Shown here: positions 7,467 to 15,106 of the stretch, piece by piece
How the letters are laid out: the number at the start of each line of letters is the position of its first letter
Position numbering within the stretch: the first letter of the stretch is position 1
From: CAYZUE01 sp964481825
GTDB taxonomy: Archaea > Hydrothermarchaeota > Hydrothermarchaeia > Hydrothermarchaeales > JALUUU01
Reading direction: 5' to 3'
Assembly (NCBI GenBank): GCA_964481825.1
Contig: CAYZUE010000029.1
Location: 1 to 15,337, forward strand
DNA length: 15,337 bases
Translations under genes and position numbers: made by a program
The notes under the pieces: model-generated
Told to the model about the DNA's origin: nothing
Databases searched by the model: none
The model's input: only the letters and a program-made list of their open reading frames with translations

Positions 7467-8345
7467 TTAGAGCCTCCTCAAGGCTTCAGTTATCAATGAG
7501 GAGACTGTTATAAGACTTTTTGGAGAGGGTATTGTATCTGTTGATACTACATCAGTAACTCCTACTGAAAGGAACTTTGAAATAACATTTTTATTAAAAA
7601 CTGGATGGATACATCCGACATATATATCACCCGATCCTAGTTTATTTAACAATTTTATTGCTTCAATCATTGTGTTTCCAGAATCAATCATATCATCAAC
7701 AATTATAACATCTCTATCTTTGACTTCTAGGCTTTTTGGCTTTATTTGGACCTTTCCAGGGCCTAGCCGTGTTTTCTCAAGATAGTCGAAGGGACATTTA
7801 ATAACTTTTGAAACATCTGTTGCAATTTTCAGAGCACTCCTATCTGGACTGACAATTATTGGGGATGTCAAATCACGTGTTTTAAAATAATCCCCTAGGA
7901 GATGGGAACTATCTAAATTTAAAGCAGGTTTGTCAAAGAAATCTAGGATTTTATCCTCATGGATGTTTACAGTGATAAATTCGTCAATATTTAAAGAGAG
8001 ATGTTTAGCAATGATTTTTGAGCTTATTGCTTCACCGGGTTTAAATCGTTTATCCTGTCTGCCATAACCAAAATAGGGAACTACTGCTGTAACTCTAGAT
8101 GCTCCAATATCTTTTAATGTATCTATTATTGTTATTAACTCTATAAAGTTTGAATCCTGAGGATAGGAAATCGATTGTACAACAATGCAATGCTTATTTG
8201 AAACATCTGATTCAATCCGTAGGTAAAGTTCTCCATCAGGGAAATTTTTTTTAGTTACTAATCCCGGCTGCATTCTGGCATTTTTAGCTATTTTACTCCC
8301 TAATTCTTTACAAGAAGTACCCGGAAAAATTAAAGGAGTTGACAT
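7467..8345 (-). CDS. prs: Ribose-phosphate pyrophosphokinase (PRPP synthase)
   Basis: Prs makes phosphoribosyl pyrophosphate from ribose 5-phosphate and ATP, feeding purine, pyrimidine, histidine and tryptophan synthesis. From the ATG at 8345-8343 the protein is 292 aa, normal for archaeal enzymes, and begins MSTPLIFPGTSCKELGSKIA. Landmarks are YFGYGRQDKRFKPGE at 91-105, the LEKTR catalytic loop with Lys191, and the PRPP-binding loop VIIVDDMIDSGNT at 213-225. The frame stays open to an ATG at 8420, adding 25 hydrophobic AT-rich residues without family similarity. I reject that start because it lies in the promoter region. There is no Shine-Dalgarno before the chosen ATG. TATA-like elements at 8380-8371 and 8416-8407 fit a very short or about 40-nt leader. 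trmG10 and rnz follow closely. Confidence 0.94.
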   Translation of the reverse strand: MSTPLIFPGTSCKELGSKIAKNARMQPGLVTKKNFPDGELYLRIESDVSNKHCIVVQSISYPQDSNFIELITIIDTLKDIGASRVTAVVPYFGYGRQDKRFKPGEAISSKIIAKHLSLNIDEFITVNIHEDKILDFFDKPALNLDSSHLLGDYFKTRDLTSPIIVSPDRSALKIATDVSKVIKCPFDYLEKTRLGPGKVQIKPKSLEVKDRDVIIVDDMIDSGNTMIEAIKLLNKLGSGDIYVGCIHPVFNKNVISKFLSVGVTDVVSTDTIPSPKSLITVSSLITEALRRL

Positions 8346-8406
8346 GTTTTCAAATCTGAGAGTATTATAGATATATATTACTAAGTTAAATTTTATTATT
8401 AATAAG

Positions 8407-8416
8407 CTATATAAAT
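8407..8416. promoter_or_regulatory. Bidirectional TATA-like element between prs and lonB
   Basis: The sequence reads CTATATAAAT on the plus strand and ATTTATATAG on the minus strand, so it resembles an archaeal box A in both directions. For lonB the centre is about 40 nt before the ATG, predicting a leader of about 15 nt that still holds the AGGA motif at 8440-8443. For prs it predicts a leader of about 40 nt, while a second TATA-like stretch at 8371-8380 would give an almost leaderless prs transcript. Positions are read by eye and transcription starts are inferred. Confidence 0.5.
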
Positions 8417-8450
8417 GCATACAGCAGAAAACAAAAAGTAGGATTTTACT

Positions 8451-10340
8451 ATGAAACTAATGAAATTTAAATCAACTGATAAATTGAAAATTCCTGAGAA
8501 ACTTGTAGATCAGATTATAGGTCAAAAAAAAGCAGTTGAAATAATTAAAAAGGCGGCAAAACAAAATCGTCATATCTTACTGATAGGGGAGCCAGGCACG
8601 GGTAAAAGCATGCTAGGTCAGTCGATGTCAGAGCTTCTGCCTGTTGAAGATCTTGAGGACATTATAGTACATCCAAATCCTAATGATAAAAATAATCCAA
8701 GAGTAGAAGTTATGAAAGCAGGAGGGGGTAAGAAGTTAGTATCAAAATTTAAACAACAAAAAAAACAAGCTGAAGCTCCTGTAAGCCTTCTTTTTAAGAT
8801 ATTGTTTGTAGCTATATTGATACTGGTGATTTACTATGCCTTTATCATGGGTAATCCACTTGTACTTTTCGCGGGTATTATAGCGTCGGTATTTCTCCTA
8901 ATGGGTAGACAATACATTAAAGTAAAGGAGGAAATTCTTATTCCAAAGGTGCTTGTAGATAACTCGAAAAAAGAAAAGGCACCATTTATTGATGCTACAG
9001 GTTCACATGCTGGAGCTTTATTAGGTGATGTAAGGCACGATCCATTTCAATCTGGGGGACTAGAGACTCCATCCCACGAGTTGATTGAGGCTGGAGCGAT
9101 TCATAGAGCTAACAATGGTGTACTTTTTATTGATGAGATAGCAACTTTGGGTATTGAATCTCAACATAGCCTTTTGACAGCTATGCAGGAAAAGAAGTTT
9201 CAGATTACTGGCCAAAGTGAGCGCTCAAGTGGAGCAATGGTACGGACAAAGGCAGTACCGTGTAATTTCGTTCTAGTAGCTGCTGGTAATCTTGGTGCGG
9301 TTGGAAATATGCATCCTGCTCTTCGTTCTAGAATACGGGGTTATGGATACGAAATTTATATGAGAGATATTATGGATGATACTTTAAAAAATCGTAATAA
9401 GCTTGTCCAATTTGTAGCCCAGGAAGTTACGAAGGATACTAAAATTCCACATTTCAATAGAGCTGCAGTTATTGAGATAATTAAGGAAGGTAAACGAAGA
9501 TCCGGTAGAAAAGATAAGATAACACTTAAACTTCGAGGTTTAGGAGGGCTTATTCGTGCTGCTGGTGACATCGCTAGAAGTGAATCAGCCGATATTGTAA
9601 CATCAAAGCATGTTATGAAGGCTAGAGATATTGCTAAGACTCTTGAACAACAGATTGCTGACCGATACATCAGTCTTAAGAAGGATTATCATGTGTATGA
9701 AAATGAAGGAGTTAAAATTGGTAAGGTAAACGGTCTAGCAGTTATTGGGGGAGATAGTGGAGTGATTTTACCCATAGTTGCCGAGATTGCACCAGCTCAA
9801 AGTAGAGATGAAGGGAAGATTATTGCAACGGGTAAACTTAAAACAATTGCAAGAGAGGCAATTCAAAACGTGAGTGCTCTGATAAAAAAACACACTGGTA
9901 GGGATATCTCCAATTATGACGTTCATATCCAATTTCTTCAGACCTACGAAGGAGTGGAAGGTGACAGTGCTAGCATATCTGTTGCCACAGCTGTTATTTC
10001 TGCACTAGAAAACATCCCAATTAATCAGACAATAGCTATAACTGGAAGCTTAAGTGTCAGAGGGGATGTATTACCTGTGGGTGGAGTAACTGCTAAGATT
10101 GAAGCCGCTATTGCAGCAGGTATAAAGAAAGTAATTATTCCCGAGTCTAATTTGGGGGATGTTTTGTTAGATAAAAAGAGTAAAAATAAGATAGAAATTT
10201 TACCAGTCAAAAATTTATCTCAAGCCCTTGAGCATGCTCTTGCATTTGGAACTGATAAAGAAGGATTTTTAGAAAAGATTAAGGAATTAATTCCCATTTC
10301 TAAAGGGATAAAACCAAGGCCCAAAAAACATGGAGCCTAA
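8451..10340 (+). CDS. lonB: Membrane-anchored ATP-dependent protease LonB
   Basis: Archaeal LonB is a hexameric AAA+ protease tethered to the inner face of the membrane that degrades unfolded and regulatory proteins. Domains in order of the 629 residues are as follows. The AAA+ module has Walker A GEPGTGKS at 46-53. An inserted segment (about 111-152) forms two membrane helices. Walker B GVLFIDEI is at 223-230, sensor-1 Asn280 is in AAGN, and an arginine-finger region RSRIRG follows. The C-terminal serine protease domain carries GDSAS with Ser506, 43 residues before Lys549 in TAKIEAA, the spacing of the Lon Ser-Lys dyad. ATG codons at 8451 and 8460 are both possible; the first is 7 nt from an AGGA motif. 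tldD begins 9 nt after the stop, forming a proteolysis block. Confidence 0.97.
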   Translation: MKLMKFKSTDKLKIPEKLVDQIIGQKKAVEIIKKAAKQNRHILLIGEPGTGKSMLGQSMSELLPVEDLEDIIVHPNPNDKNNPRVEVMKAGGGKKLVSKFKQQKKQAEAPVSLLFKILFVAILILVIYYAFIMGNPLVLFAGIIASVFLLMGRQYIKVKEEILIPKVLVDNSKKEKAPFIDATGSHAGALLGDVRHDPFQSGGLETPSHELIEAGAIHRANNGVLFIDEIATLGIESQHSLLTAMQEKKFQITGQSERSSGAMVRTKAVPCNFVLVAAGNLGAVGNMHPALRSRIRGYGYEIYMRDIMDDTLKNRNKLVQFVAQEVTKDTKIPHFNRAAVIEIIKEGKRRSGRKDKITLKLRGLGGLIRAAGDIARSESADIVTSKHVMKARDIAKTLEQQIADRYISLKKDYHVYENEGVKIGKVNGLAVIGGDSGVILPIVAEIAPAQSRDEGKIIATGKLKTIAREAIQNVSALIKKHTGRDISNYDVHIQFLQTYEGVEGDSASISVATAVISALENIPINQTIAITGSLSVRGDVLPVGGVTAKIEAAIAAGIKKVIIPESNLGDVLLDKKSKNKIEILPVKNLSQALEHALAFGTDKEGFLEKIKELIPISKGIKPRPKKHGA

Positions 10341-10349
10341 TTTTAAGCT

Positions 10350-11699
10350 ATGATGGACATTGATAAGGTCCAAAAAATATTAGACCTACCCGCTAGATAC
10401 ATTGATATAACACTACAAACTTCTGAAACCAATAGTATTTTACTAAAAGATGGAATTGCTAAGGACATTGCTTCTGGAAAGATTGAAGGGATAAGTGTAA
10501 GAGTATTAAATCGAATTTGGAATTTTGTATCAACTAATAACGTAGATAACATTTTTTCCCTTGCTGAAAAGGCGTGTAGAGGTTCCGATAATGGTCAGGA
10601 AATAAAATTCTCCCCTGGGATGCCGGTAGAAGATAACGTTAAAATAAAACCAAAAAAAGACCCTTTGGGTACAAGTCTTGAAGAAAAGATAGAACTGATG
10701 CATGAAGCAGAGGATGAGTTAAAAGGATATAAAGAAGTAATCAGTTCTTCAATCTCCTATGCCGATTCTATATCAAGAAATGTTTATTTAAATTCAGAGG
10801 GGAGTGAAATCCATTCAGAATATCCTAGGACTATATTTTCTACCTATGTATTCGCAAAAAAAAATGGCAAGATTCAAGGTGCTTCTGAAAGACTTGGTGG
10901 AGTTGGGGGATTAGAACATCTTAGAGAGCATACTGAAGTATCGAATGAAGCTGCTGCTAAAGCAATACGGCTCCTTCATGCAGGTGAGGCTCCTAAAGGT
11001 AACCATTCCATCATTCTAGACCCAAGATTGAATGGGGTATTTATGCATGAAGCGGTAGGACATGCAGTTGAAGCAGATCATGTAATCCAAGGGGAATCTA
11101 TTCTTGAGAGTAAGCTTAAAAAGAAAATAGCAAGTTCAGATGTAACTTTGTTTGATGATCCTACATTAAAAAACTCTTTTGGTTTTTACCATTATGATTC
11201 TGAAGGTACAAAAGCTATGAAAAAAGCTGTAATAAAAGATGGTGTATTAAACACGTACCTCCATTCTCGGGAAAGTGCATCAACAATGAAACAAATTAAA
11301 ACAGGGAATGCCCGATCTCAAAGTTTCGATCACCCTCCAATTGTTAGGATGAGTAATACATATATCGAGCCTAAAGATTACAGATTTAATGAGATGCTAG
11401 AAGAAATAGATTTTGGAGTTTATTTAAAGGGTTCAAAGGGGGGTGAAGTTGACCCTGCTAGGGGTGTTTTTCAGTTTAACGCAGAGGAAGGTTTTTTAAT
11501 TGAAAAAGGAAAATTGACCACTCCAATAAGAGATGTTTCTCTATCGGGAAGGACACTTGAAGTTCTTCATCAGATTAATGCAGTTGGTAGAGACTTTGGT
11601 CTTCATATAGGGTTCTGTGGGAAGGGCTCACAGATGGTGCCTGTTGGGGATGGGGGCCCGCACGTGAGGACCTTTGCAACTGTAGGGGGGACACAATAA
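10350..11699 (+). CDS. tldD: TldD metalloprotease subunit
   Basis: TldD pairs with TldE to form a zinc peptidase that trims small unfolded peptides. In bacteria the pair matures microcin B17 and degrades the CcdA antitoxin. The 449-residue protein carries the metalloprotease motif HEAVGH at 233-238 and the third-ligand region FCGKGSQ with Cys423, so this is the catalytic partner. Tandem ATGs at 10350 and 10353 give starts differing by one residue. There is no close Shine-Dalgarno: a GGAG at the end of lonB is 15 nt upstream, so expression may rely on coupling to lonB. Its stop overlaps the tldE start by one base (TAATG). No RiPP precursor gene is evident nearby, which argues for a housekeeping proteolysis role. 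Confidence 0.95.
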   Translation: MMDIDKVQKILDLPARYIDITLQTSETNSILLKDGIAKDIASGKIEGISVRVLNRIWNFVSTNNVDNIFSLAEKACRGSDNGQEIKFSPGMPVEDNVKIKPKKDPLGTSLEEKIELMHEAEDELKGYKEVISSSISYADSISRNVYLNSEGSEIHSEYPRTIFSTYVFAKKNGKIQGASERLGGVGGLEHLREHTEVSNEAAAKAIRLLHAGEAPKGNHSIILDPRLNGVFMHEAVGHAVEADHVIQGESILESKLKKKIASSDVTLFDDPTLKNSFGFYHYDSEGTKAMKKAVIKDGVLNTYLHSRESASTMKQIKTGNARSQSFDHPPIVRMSNTYIEPKDYRFNEMLEEIDFGVYLKGSKGGEVDPARGVFQFNAEEGFLIEKGKLTTPIRDVSLSGRTLEVLHQINAVGRDFGLHIGFCGKGSQMVPVGDGGPHVRTFATVGGTQ

Positions 11700-12961
11700 T
11701 GGATGAAGAAAAAGCACTTAACTTTCTTTTAAAGAAGGCGGATGAAGCAGAAATATACTACTCCAATGAAAAATCTAATAGTGTTTCAATAAGAGGTGGA
11801 GAAATTGAAATATATGAGGGTAGTAACATTTCTGGATATGGTATAAGAATAATCAAGAATAAAAGGACAGGGTTTGTATATTCGAATATCTTAGATAAGG
11901 ATTCACTACTAAAAGCCTTTGAAATTGCTAGAATAAGTGAGAAAGACAAGCATATCTCTTTGCCAGAAAGAAAGAAATTTTCAAGGGTAAAAGGTGTTTA
12001 TGATGAGGATATTAGCAGTTTAGAAGTTGAAGACGTATTGAAATTTATTAATAAATTGATGGGTCCATGCAAAGAATATAATGTCCATCCTGCAAGTGGC
12101 AGTATTAATTGGTCGATATTTAAGGTTAGAGTATTAAACTCTCATGGCATAAATGTTCAGGAAAAAGGCACTGTTTGTTCTAGTTATCTTAATACTGTTG
12201 CAAAGGGTCAAGAAGTTTCCACAGGCATGGAATATACAAGCTCCCGAAACTTAGACTTAGATTTTGAATATATCGGTGAGACTTCTTCTAAACTGGCAAA
12301 AGAATCAATGAATGCAAAGAAAATAGGTAACTTAGAAACTAATTTAGAGTTAAAACCCCATGCAGTTTCAGAATTGATAGGGAGTGTTTTAATTCCCTCT
12401 TTTAATGCTGATAATGTTCTTAGAGGAAGATCCTATTTAGGAGACAAACTAAACAAAAAAGTATTTTCAGATTTTAGCATTATTGATAATGGTAAAATAC
12501 CTAATGGTCTGAATACATCTAAATTTGATTCGGAAGGGTCGCCAACACATAAAACACCCTTGATTAATAATGGAATTGTCAAAGGATTCCTGTATGATAC
12601 ATATTCAGGCAATAAAGCTCAAACAAGTAGCACAGGGAATTCTCAGCGAAGTTCATATTCCTCACCTCCCCAAATAAATTCCTCAAATCTCCTCCTTTCT
12701 GGAGATGGAAGAATAGATGGAGATGGCCTAGTTGTTAATGGTCTGATAGGGGCACATACTTCTAATCCAGTTTCAGGTGATTTTTCCCTTGAAACAAGAA
12801 ATGCATTTTACCAATCAAAACCAGTTAAGAAGGCAATGATATCTGGTAATGTGTATGAATTATTTAATGAGATTAATGGCTTTGGTAAAGATGTTAAACA
12901 GACAGGAAACGTGATTACACCTACTATTGAGTTTTCAAATGTAAAAATAGTAGGTTCATAA
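11699..12961 (+). CDS. tldE: TldE (PmbA) subunit of the TldD/TldE peptidase
   Basis: TldE, also called PmbA, is the non-catalytic partner that completes the TldD active cleft. The 420-residue protein lacks an HExxxH motif, as expected. It shows family features: the N-terminal strand SVSIRGGEIEIYEGS, the segment SEGSPTHKTPLINNGIVKGF, and the C-terminal block LIGAHTSNPVSGDFSLETRNAF followed by VKKAMISGNVYEL. The last block corresponds to the GAHTANPVSGDFS block of the family. The start codon shares one base with the tldD stop, so the pair is translationally coupled. The gene ends 40 nt before the small membrane protein, whose own TATA-like and Shine-Dalgarno sequences suggest that it may have a separate promoter. 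Confidence 0.95.
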   Translation: MDEEKALNFLLKKADEAEIYYSNEKSNSVSIRGGEIEIYEGSNISGYGIRIIKNKRTGFVYSNILDKDSLLKAFEIARISEKDKHISLPERKKFSRVKGVYDEDISSLEVEDVLKFINKLMGPCKEYNVHPASGSINWSIFKVRVLNSHGINVQEKGTVCSSYLNTVAKGQEVSTGMEYTSSRNLDLDFEYIGETSSKLAKESMNAKKIGNLETNLELKPHAVSELIGSVLIPSFNADNVLRGRSYLGDKLNKKVFSDFSIIDNGKIPNGLNTSKFDSEGSPTHKTPLINNGIVKGFLYDTYSGNKAQTSSTGNSQRSSYSSPPQINSSNLLLSGDGRIDGDGLVVNGLIGAHTSNPVSGDFSLETRNAFYQSKPVKKAMISGNVYELFNEINGFGKDVKQTGNVITPTIEFSNVKIVGS

Positions 12962-12968
12962 GGAATAG

Positions 12969-12994
12969 TTTTATAATATATTGGAGGACAGGGA
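12969..12994 (+). promoter_or_regulatory. TATA-like element and Shine-Dalgarno before the small membrane protein
   Basis: A TATA-like stretch TTTTATAATATA lies at about 12969-12980, followed by GGAGG at 12983-12987 and AGGG at 12990-12993, then the ATG at 13002. If transcription started about 25 nt after the TATA box, it would begin almost at the ATG and leave out the Shine-Dalgarno. Either this box is not used and the gene is read through from tldE, or the transcript is leaderless. The two readings cannot be separated by eye. Confidence 0.35.
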
Positions 12995-13001
12995 AAGTAA
13001 T

Positions 13002-13367
13002 ATGAAAACCATATATTTTGCGATGGCAATCCTTGCAGCTTTTTTATTTGTTTTAGGAGACACCATCTGGAAATATAGATTTCATGGTCAAACGCACCTT
13101 GGATTTTTTGATCTTGTCCAATTTTGGTCTTTGCCTACAACCATTCTCATTGCACTAATACTAAGTTTTGTGTGTGGTGGAATAGCAAAGTTGGTAACAT
13201 TAGTTCCTTTAAAGGAAGCAAATTTGTCTACATTTCTTCCAATTGTAATTGTTTTTACTGTAGTTTTCTTAACTATTTCAGGAACGCTTTTTTTTAATGA
13301 GGGAATTACACCAAAAAAAATTGGAGGAGTTATAGCCGCTTTTTTTGCTATTTATCTATTGAGGTAA
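13002..13367 (+). CDS. Small four-helix membrane protein, SMR/EamA-like
   Basis: The 121-residue protein consists almost entirely of four predicted membrane helices, at about residues 4-24, 44-68, 74-94 and 101-120. A polar loop (DTIWKYRFHGQTHLG) follows the first helix. The last part, with ISGTLFFNEGITPKKIGGVIAAFFAIYLL spread over its final two helices, resembles the closing half of drug/metabolite transporter (EamA) domains. The overall size resembles small multidrug resistance proteins that act as dimers. Substrate is unknown, and the classical SMR glutamate in helix 1 is not obvious. The chosen ATG has AGGG 8 nt upstream; a TTG at 12981 would extend the frame by seven codons but lies in the Shine-Dalgarno region. 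The next small gene starts 10 nt after its stop. Confidence 0.7.
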   Translation: MKTIYFAMAILAAFLFVLGDTIWKYRFHGQTHLGFFDLVQFWSLPTTILIALILSFVCGGIAKLVTLVPLKEANLSTFLPIVIVFTVVFLTISGTLFFNEGITPKKIGGVIAAFFAIYLLR

Positions 13368-13377
13368 TGGTGTGATT

Positions 13378-13599
13378 ATGAAAATAAAAAGAGGGAAGGA
13401 AGCTGAGGCTCTTGTAGACAAATGGATTCATGATGAACATAAAGGGATTTTGGGCATAAATTATTATTCGGTCATTAAAGATAAAGACATTTGGAAGGTT
13501 AAAGGGGAGATTGAAATAGCTAAAGGCATTTTTTCAACGATTAGAAAAGAGTTCGATATTAAAGTAGATTCAAAATCGGGGGAAATACTCTTAATATAA
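13378..13599 (+). CDS. Small hypothetical protein, possibly PepSY-like
   Basis: This 73-residue soluble, basic protein has no recognised enzyme motif. Two helices at the N-terminus (KRGKEAEALVDKWIHDEHKG) are followed by beta strands in the pattern W-x-V-x-G ... FDIKVDSKSGEIL. That pattern recalls the PepSY-type or inhibitor-like fold, in which a V-D-x-x-[ST]-G-E-I turn closes the sheet. This is a shape comparison, not an assignment. The ATG at 13378 is chosen because GGTG at 13369-13372 is 5 nt upstream. The GTG at 13372, two codons earlier, is partly inside that Shine-Dalgarno. It follows the membrane protein by 10 nt, so the two are probably cotranscribed, and a gap of 48 nt separates it from the hydrolase gene. 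Confidence 0.7.
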   Translation: MKIKRGKEAEALVDKWIHDEHKGILGINYYSVIKDKDIWKVKGEIEIAKGIFSTIRKEFDIKVDSKSGEILLI

Positions 13600-13600
13600 T

Positions 13601-13640
13601 CTTTAAATTAGAATTTCCAACGGTAAAAATAAACGTGGGG
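13601..13640 (+). promoter_or_regulatory. Putative promoter of the metallo-beta-lactamase-fold gene
   Basis: A TATA-like CTTTAAATTAG at 13601-13611 lies about 42 nt before the ATG at 13648, predicting a leader of roughly 17 nt. A G-rich GTGGGG at 13635-13640, 7 nt from the ATG, could act as the ribosome binding site. Both are read by eye. Confidence 0.4.
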
Positions 13641-13647
13641 TAGCATA

Positions 13648-14277
13648 ATGGCAGAAATTATTCCTATTATAAGTGAGTCATCTGATGCTAATAGTTATCT
13701 CATACTCGATTCTCAAATAGCTTTAATAGATACAGGTGCAGGGATGGATAGAAACATTATTGATAAAATTAGCCTAAGATTAGATCCAACTAAAATTGAT
13801 ATAATAATAAATACCCATGGACATGCAGATCATTGTGGAGGTAATTCCTACTTTAATAATGCTTCTGTTATTGCTCATATAGATGAAATAAAAGAGATGG
13901 AGAAGGGGACGTTATATGGGACATATTATCTTAGAGGAAAAAAGACTTCTAGAAAGGTAGACCAAAATGTTAAGGAAAATCAAACGATTAAACTAGGCGA
14001 TTTTAACTTTAAGGTAATTCACACTCCGGGACATACCCCTGGAGGTATTTGTCTACTAGAAGAAAATGAAAGAACATTATTTACAGGAGATACTCTCTTC
14101 CCTAATGGTAATTTTGGGAGAGTAGATCTAGGCGGTAATAGAGCGGATATGATTAATTCTCTTAATAAGATTTCCGAAGTAGATTTTGATGTTCTGTGTT
14201 CTGGTCATGGCGAACCTACAAAAAACGGACATGAACAGGCAGTACTTTCTGCAAAAAATGCACAGGCTTATTTATAA
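13648..14277 (+). CDS. Metallo-beta-lactamase-fold hydrolase (glyoxalase II-like)
   Basis: This 209-residue cytoplasmic protein belongs to the glyoxalase II branch of the metallo-beta-lactamase superfamily. The metal-binding motif THGHADH is at residues 56-62, followed by His129 in HTPGHTPGG, Asp148 in FTGDTLF and His187 in CSGHGEP. This is a complete binuclear metal set. Substrates in this branch include thioesters, lactones and persulfides, and sequence alone does not choose among them. It lacks the extra C-terminal helical domain of classical glyoxalase II. It is distinct from RNase Z, which lies elsewhere in this window on the other strand and has the HST motif. A T-run terminator follows 4 nt after the stop codon. 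Confidence 0.92.
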   Translation: MAEIIPIISESSDANSYLILDSQIALIDTGAGMDRNIIDKISLRLDPTKIDIIINTHGHADHCGGNSYFNNASVIAHIDEIKEMEKGTLYGTYYLRGKKTSRKVDQNVKENQTIKLGDFNFKVIHTPGHTPGGICLLEENERTLFTGDTLFPNGNFGRVDLGGNRADMINSLNKISEVDFDVLCSGHGEPTKNGHEQAVLSAKNAQAYL

Positions 14278-14281
14278 AAGA

Positions 14282-14289
14282 TTTTTTTT
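14282..14289 (+). terminator. T-run terminator after the hydrolase gene
   Basis: Eight consecutive T residues begin 4 nt after the stop codon of the hydrolase gene, with no strong hairpin before them. This is the usual form of an archaeal intrinsic terminator and would isolate the downstream CBS-ParB gene. Confidence 0.55.
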
Positions 14290-14298
14290 AAAGGATTA

Positions 14299-14310
14299 AC
14301 ATTAAATATT
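14299..14310 (+). promoter_or_regulatory. Promoter for a leaderless CBS-ParB transcript
   Basis: The AT-rich element ACATTAAATATT is centred about 27 nt before the ATG at 14333. That is the usual distance from an archaeal TATA box to the transcription start. No Shine-Dalgarno lies before the ATG, so the mRNA is probably leaderless. The start site itself is inferred. Confidence 0.45.
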
Positions 14311-14332
14311 CCAAAAGCTAAAAATACCTAAT

Positions 14333-15106
14333 ATGAAAAACGGTAAGGTAGCTGATTACATGTCCATAAGAGTCATAACAATCAGTCCTGAACAGAGGAT
14401 TGAGGAAGTTATTAAGCTAATGGATGATACAAATCACGACGGGTTTCCGGTTATTGAGGATAAAAACCTTGTTGGAATTATAACTGCAAGAGATATAATA
14501 TCCCAGGATAAAAGAGATTTAGTTTCAAACGCAATGTCTAAGGAGGTCATGGTAACTTATCCAAATACAAATCTTCAGGATGCTGCACGAGTAATGTTCA
14601 GAGGTGGATACTCTCGTTTGCCCGTTGTAGACGATAAAAAACGAATTGTTGGAATAGTTACTAATACTGATGTTATACGGTCACATATAGAACGGGTAAC
14701 ACCTGGGAAGATTAAAAAACTTACTAAATCTTTAGAGAAAATATACCAAGTCCGTACGTTTGTTCGTCTGGGAACTGTTAAAATTCAAGATCTTCGCCCA
14801 ACTCAGAATAGAATTCAGCCTGGTGAGTTTCAAGGTAGAGAATATGAGTTGAAATGTGGATTAGCGGAACCTATTGTAGTTATAAAAATAGGGGATAGAC
14901 AGATTCTTGTAGATGGTCATCATCGTTCATTAGCTGCTCTTAAATTGGGTATAGAAGAGATTCAAGCTTACATTATCACTCTTAGTAAGAATATTAAACT
15001 TGGACTTGAAAAGACCGCCGATAAAATGGGCCTGAAACATATAACAGATATTGAAGTGGGAGAGGATACTGAAAAAGAGATTGCGGAGATAATCAAAGCC
15101 CGTTAA
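14333..15106 (+). CDS. CBS-CBS-ParB domain protein
   Basis: The 257-residue protein joins two CBS domains to a ParB/sulfiredoxin-like domain. CBS1 spans about residues 5-57 (VADYMSIRVITISPEQ ... VGIITARDI). CBS2 spans about 65-118 (AMSKEVMVTYPNTN ... IVGIVTNTDVI). The ParB-like part runs from about 140 to 217 and includes the conserved DGHHR at 194-198. CBS pairs usually bind adenine nucleotides or SAM. ParB-type DGHHR boxes bind CTP or ATP in partition proteins and kinases. The combination suggests a nucleotide-sensing regulator, but its target is unknown. No helix-turn-helix follows the ParB box; the tail is a short helical segment. Similar fusions are, as I recall, common in methanogens. 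The 3' end overlaps the convergent cysS end by 14 nt. Confidence 0.85.
   Translation: MKNGKVADYMSIRVITISPEQRIEEVIKLMDDTNHDGFPVIEDKNLVGIITARDIISQDKRDLVSNAMSKEVMVTYPNTNLQDAARVMFRGGYSRLPVVDDKKRIVGIVTNTDVIRSHIERVTPGKIKKLTKSLEKIYQVRTFVRLGTVKIQDLRPTQNRIQPGEFQGREYELKCGLAEPIVVIKIGDRQILVDGHHRSLAALKLGIEEIQAYIITLSKNIKLGLEKTADKMGLKHITDIEVGEDTEKEIAEIIKAR

Noticed and set aside
8346..8420. N-terminal extension of prs from the ATG at 8420.
   Set aside because: The extra 25 residues are encoded by promoter-like AT-rich sequence containing two TATA-like elements, and known PRPP synthases begin near MSTPLIFPG.
9356..9670. A 104-codon minus-strand open frame inside lonB.
   Set aside because: It is antisense to the conserved AAA+ region of lonB and its serine- and isoleucine-rich translation has no recognisable domain.
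13378..13599. The 73-residue protein as a peptide precursor matured by TldD/TldE.
   Set aside because: It is not rich in Cys, Ser or Thr, has no leader-core layout, and looks like a compact folded domain; no modification enzymes are nearby.
13631..13650. tRNA-like D-arm sequence (GTGGGGTAGC) before the hydrolase gene.
   Set aside because: No anticodon or T arm follows, and the hydrolase reading frame begins 7 nt later; it serves better as a ribosome binding site.
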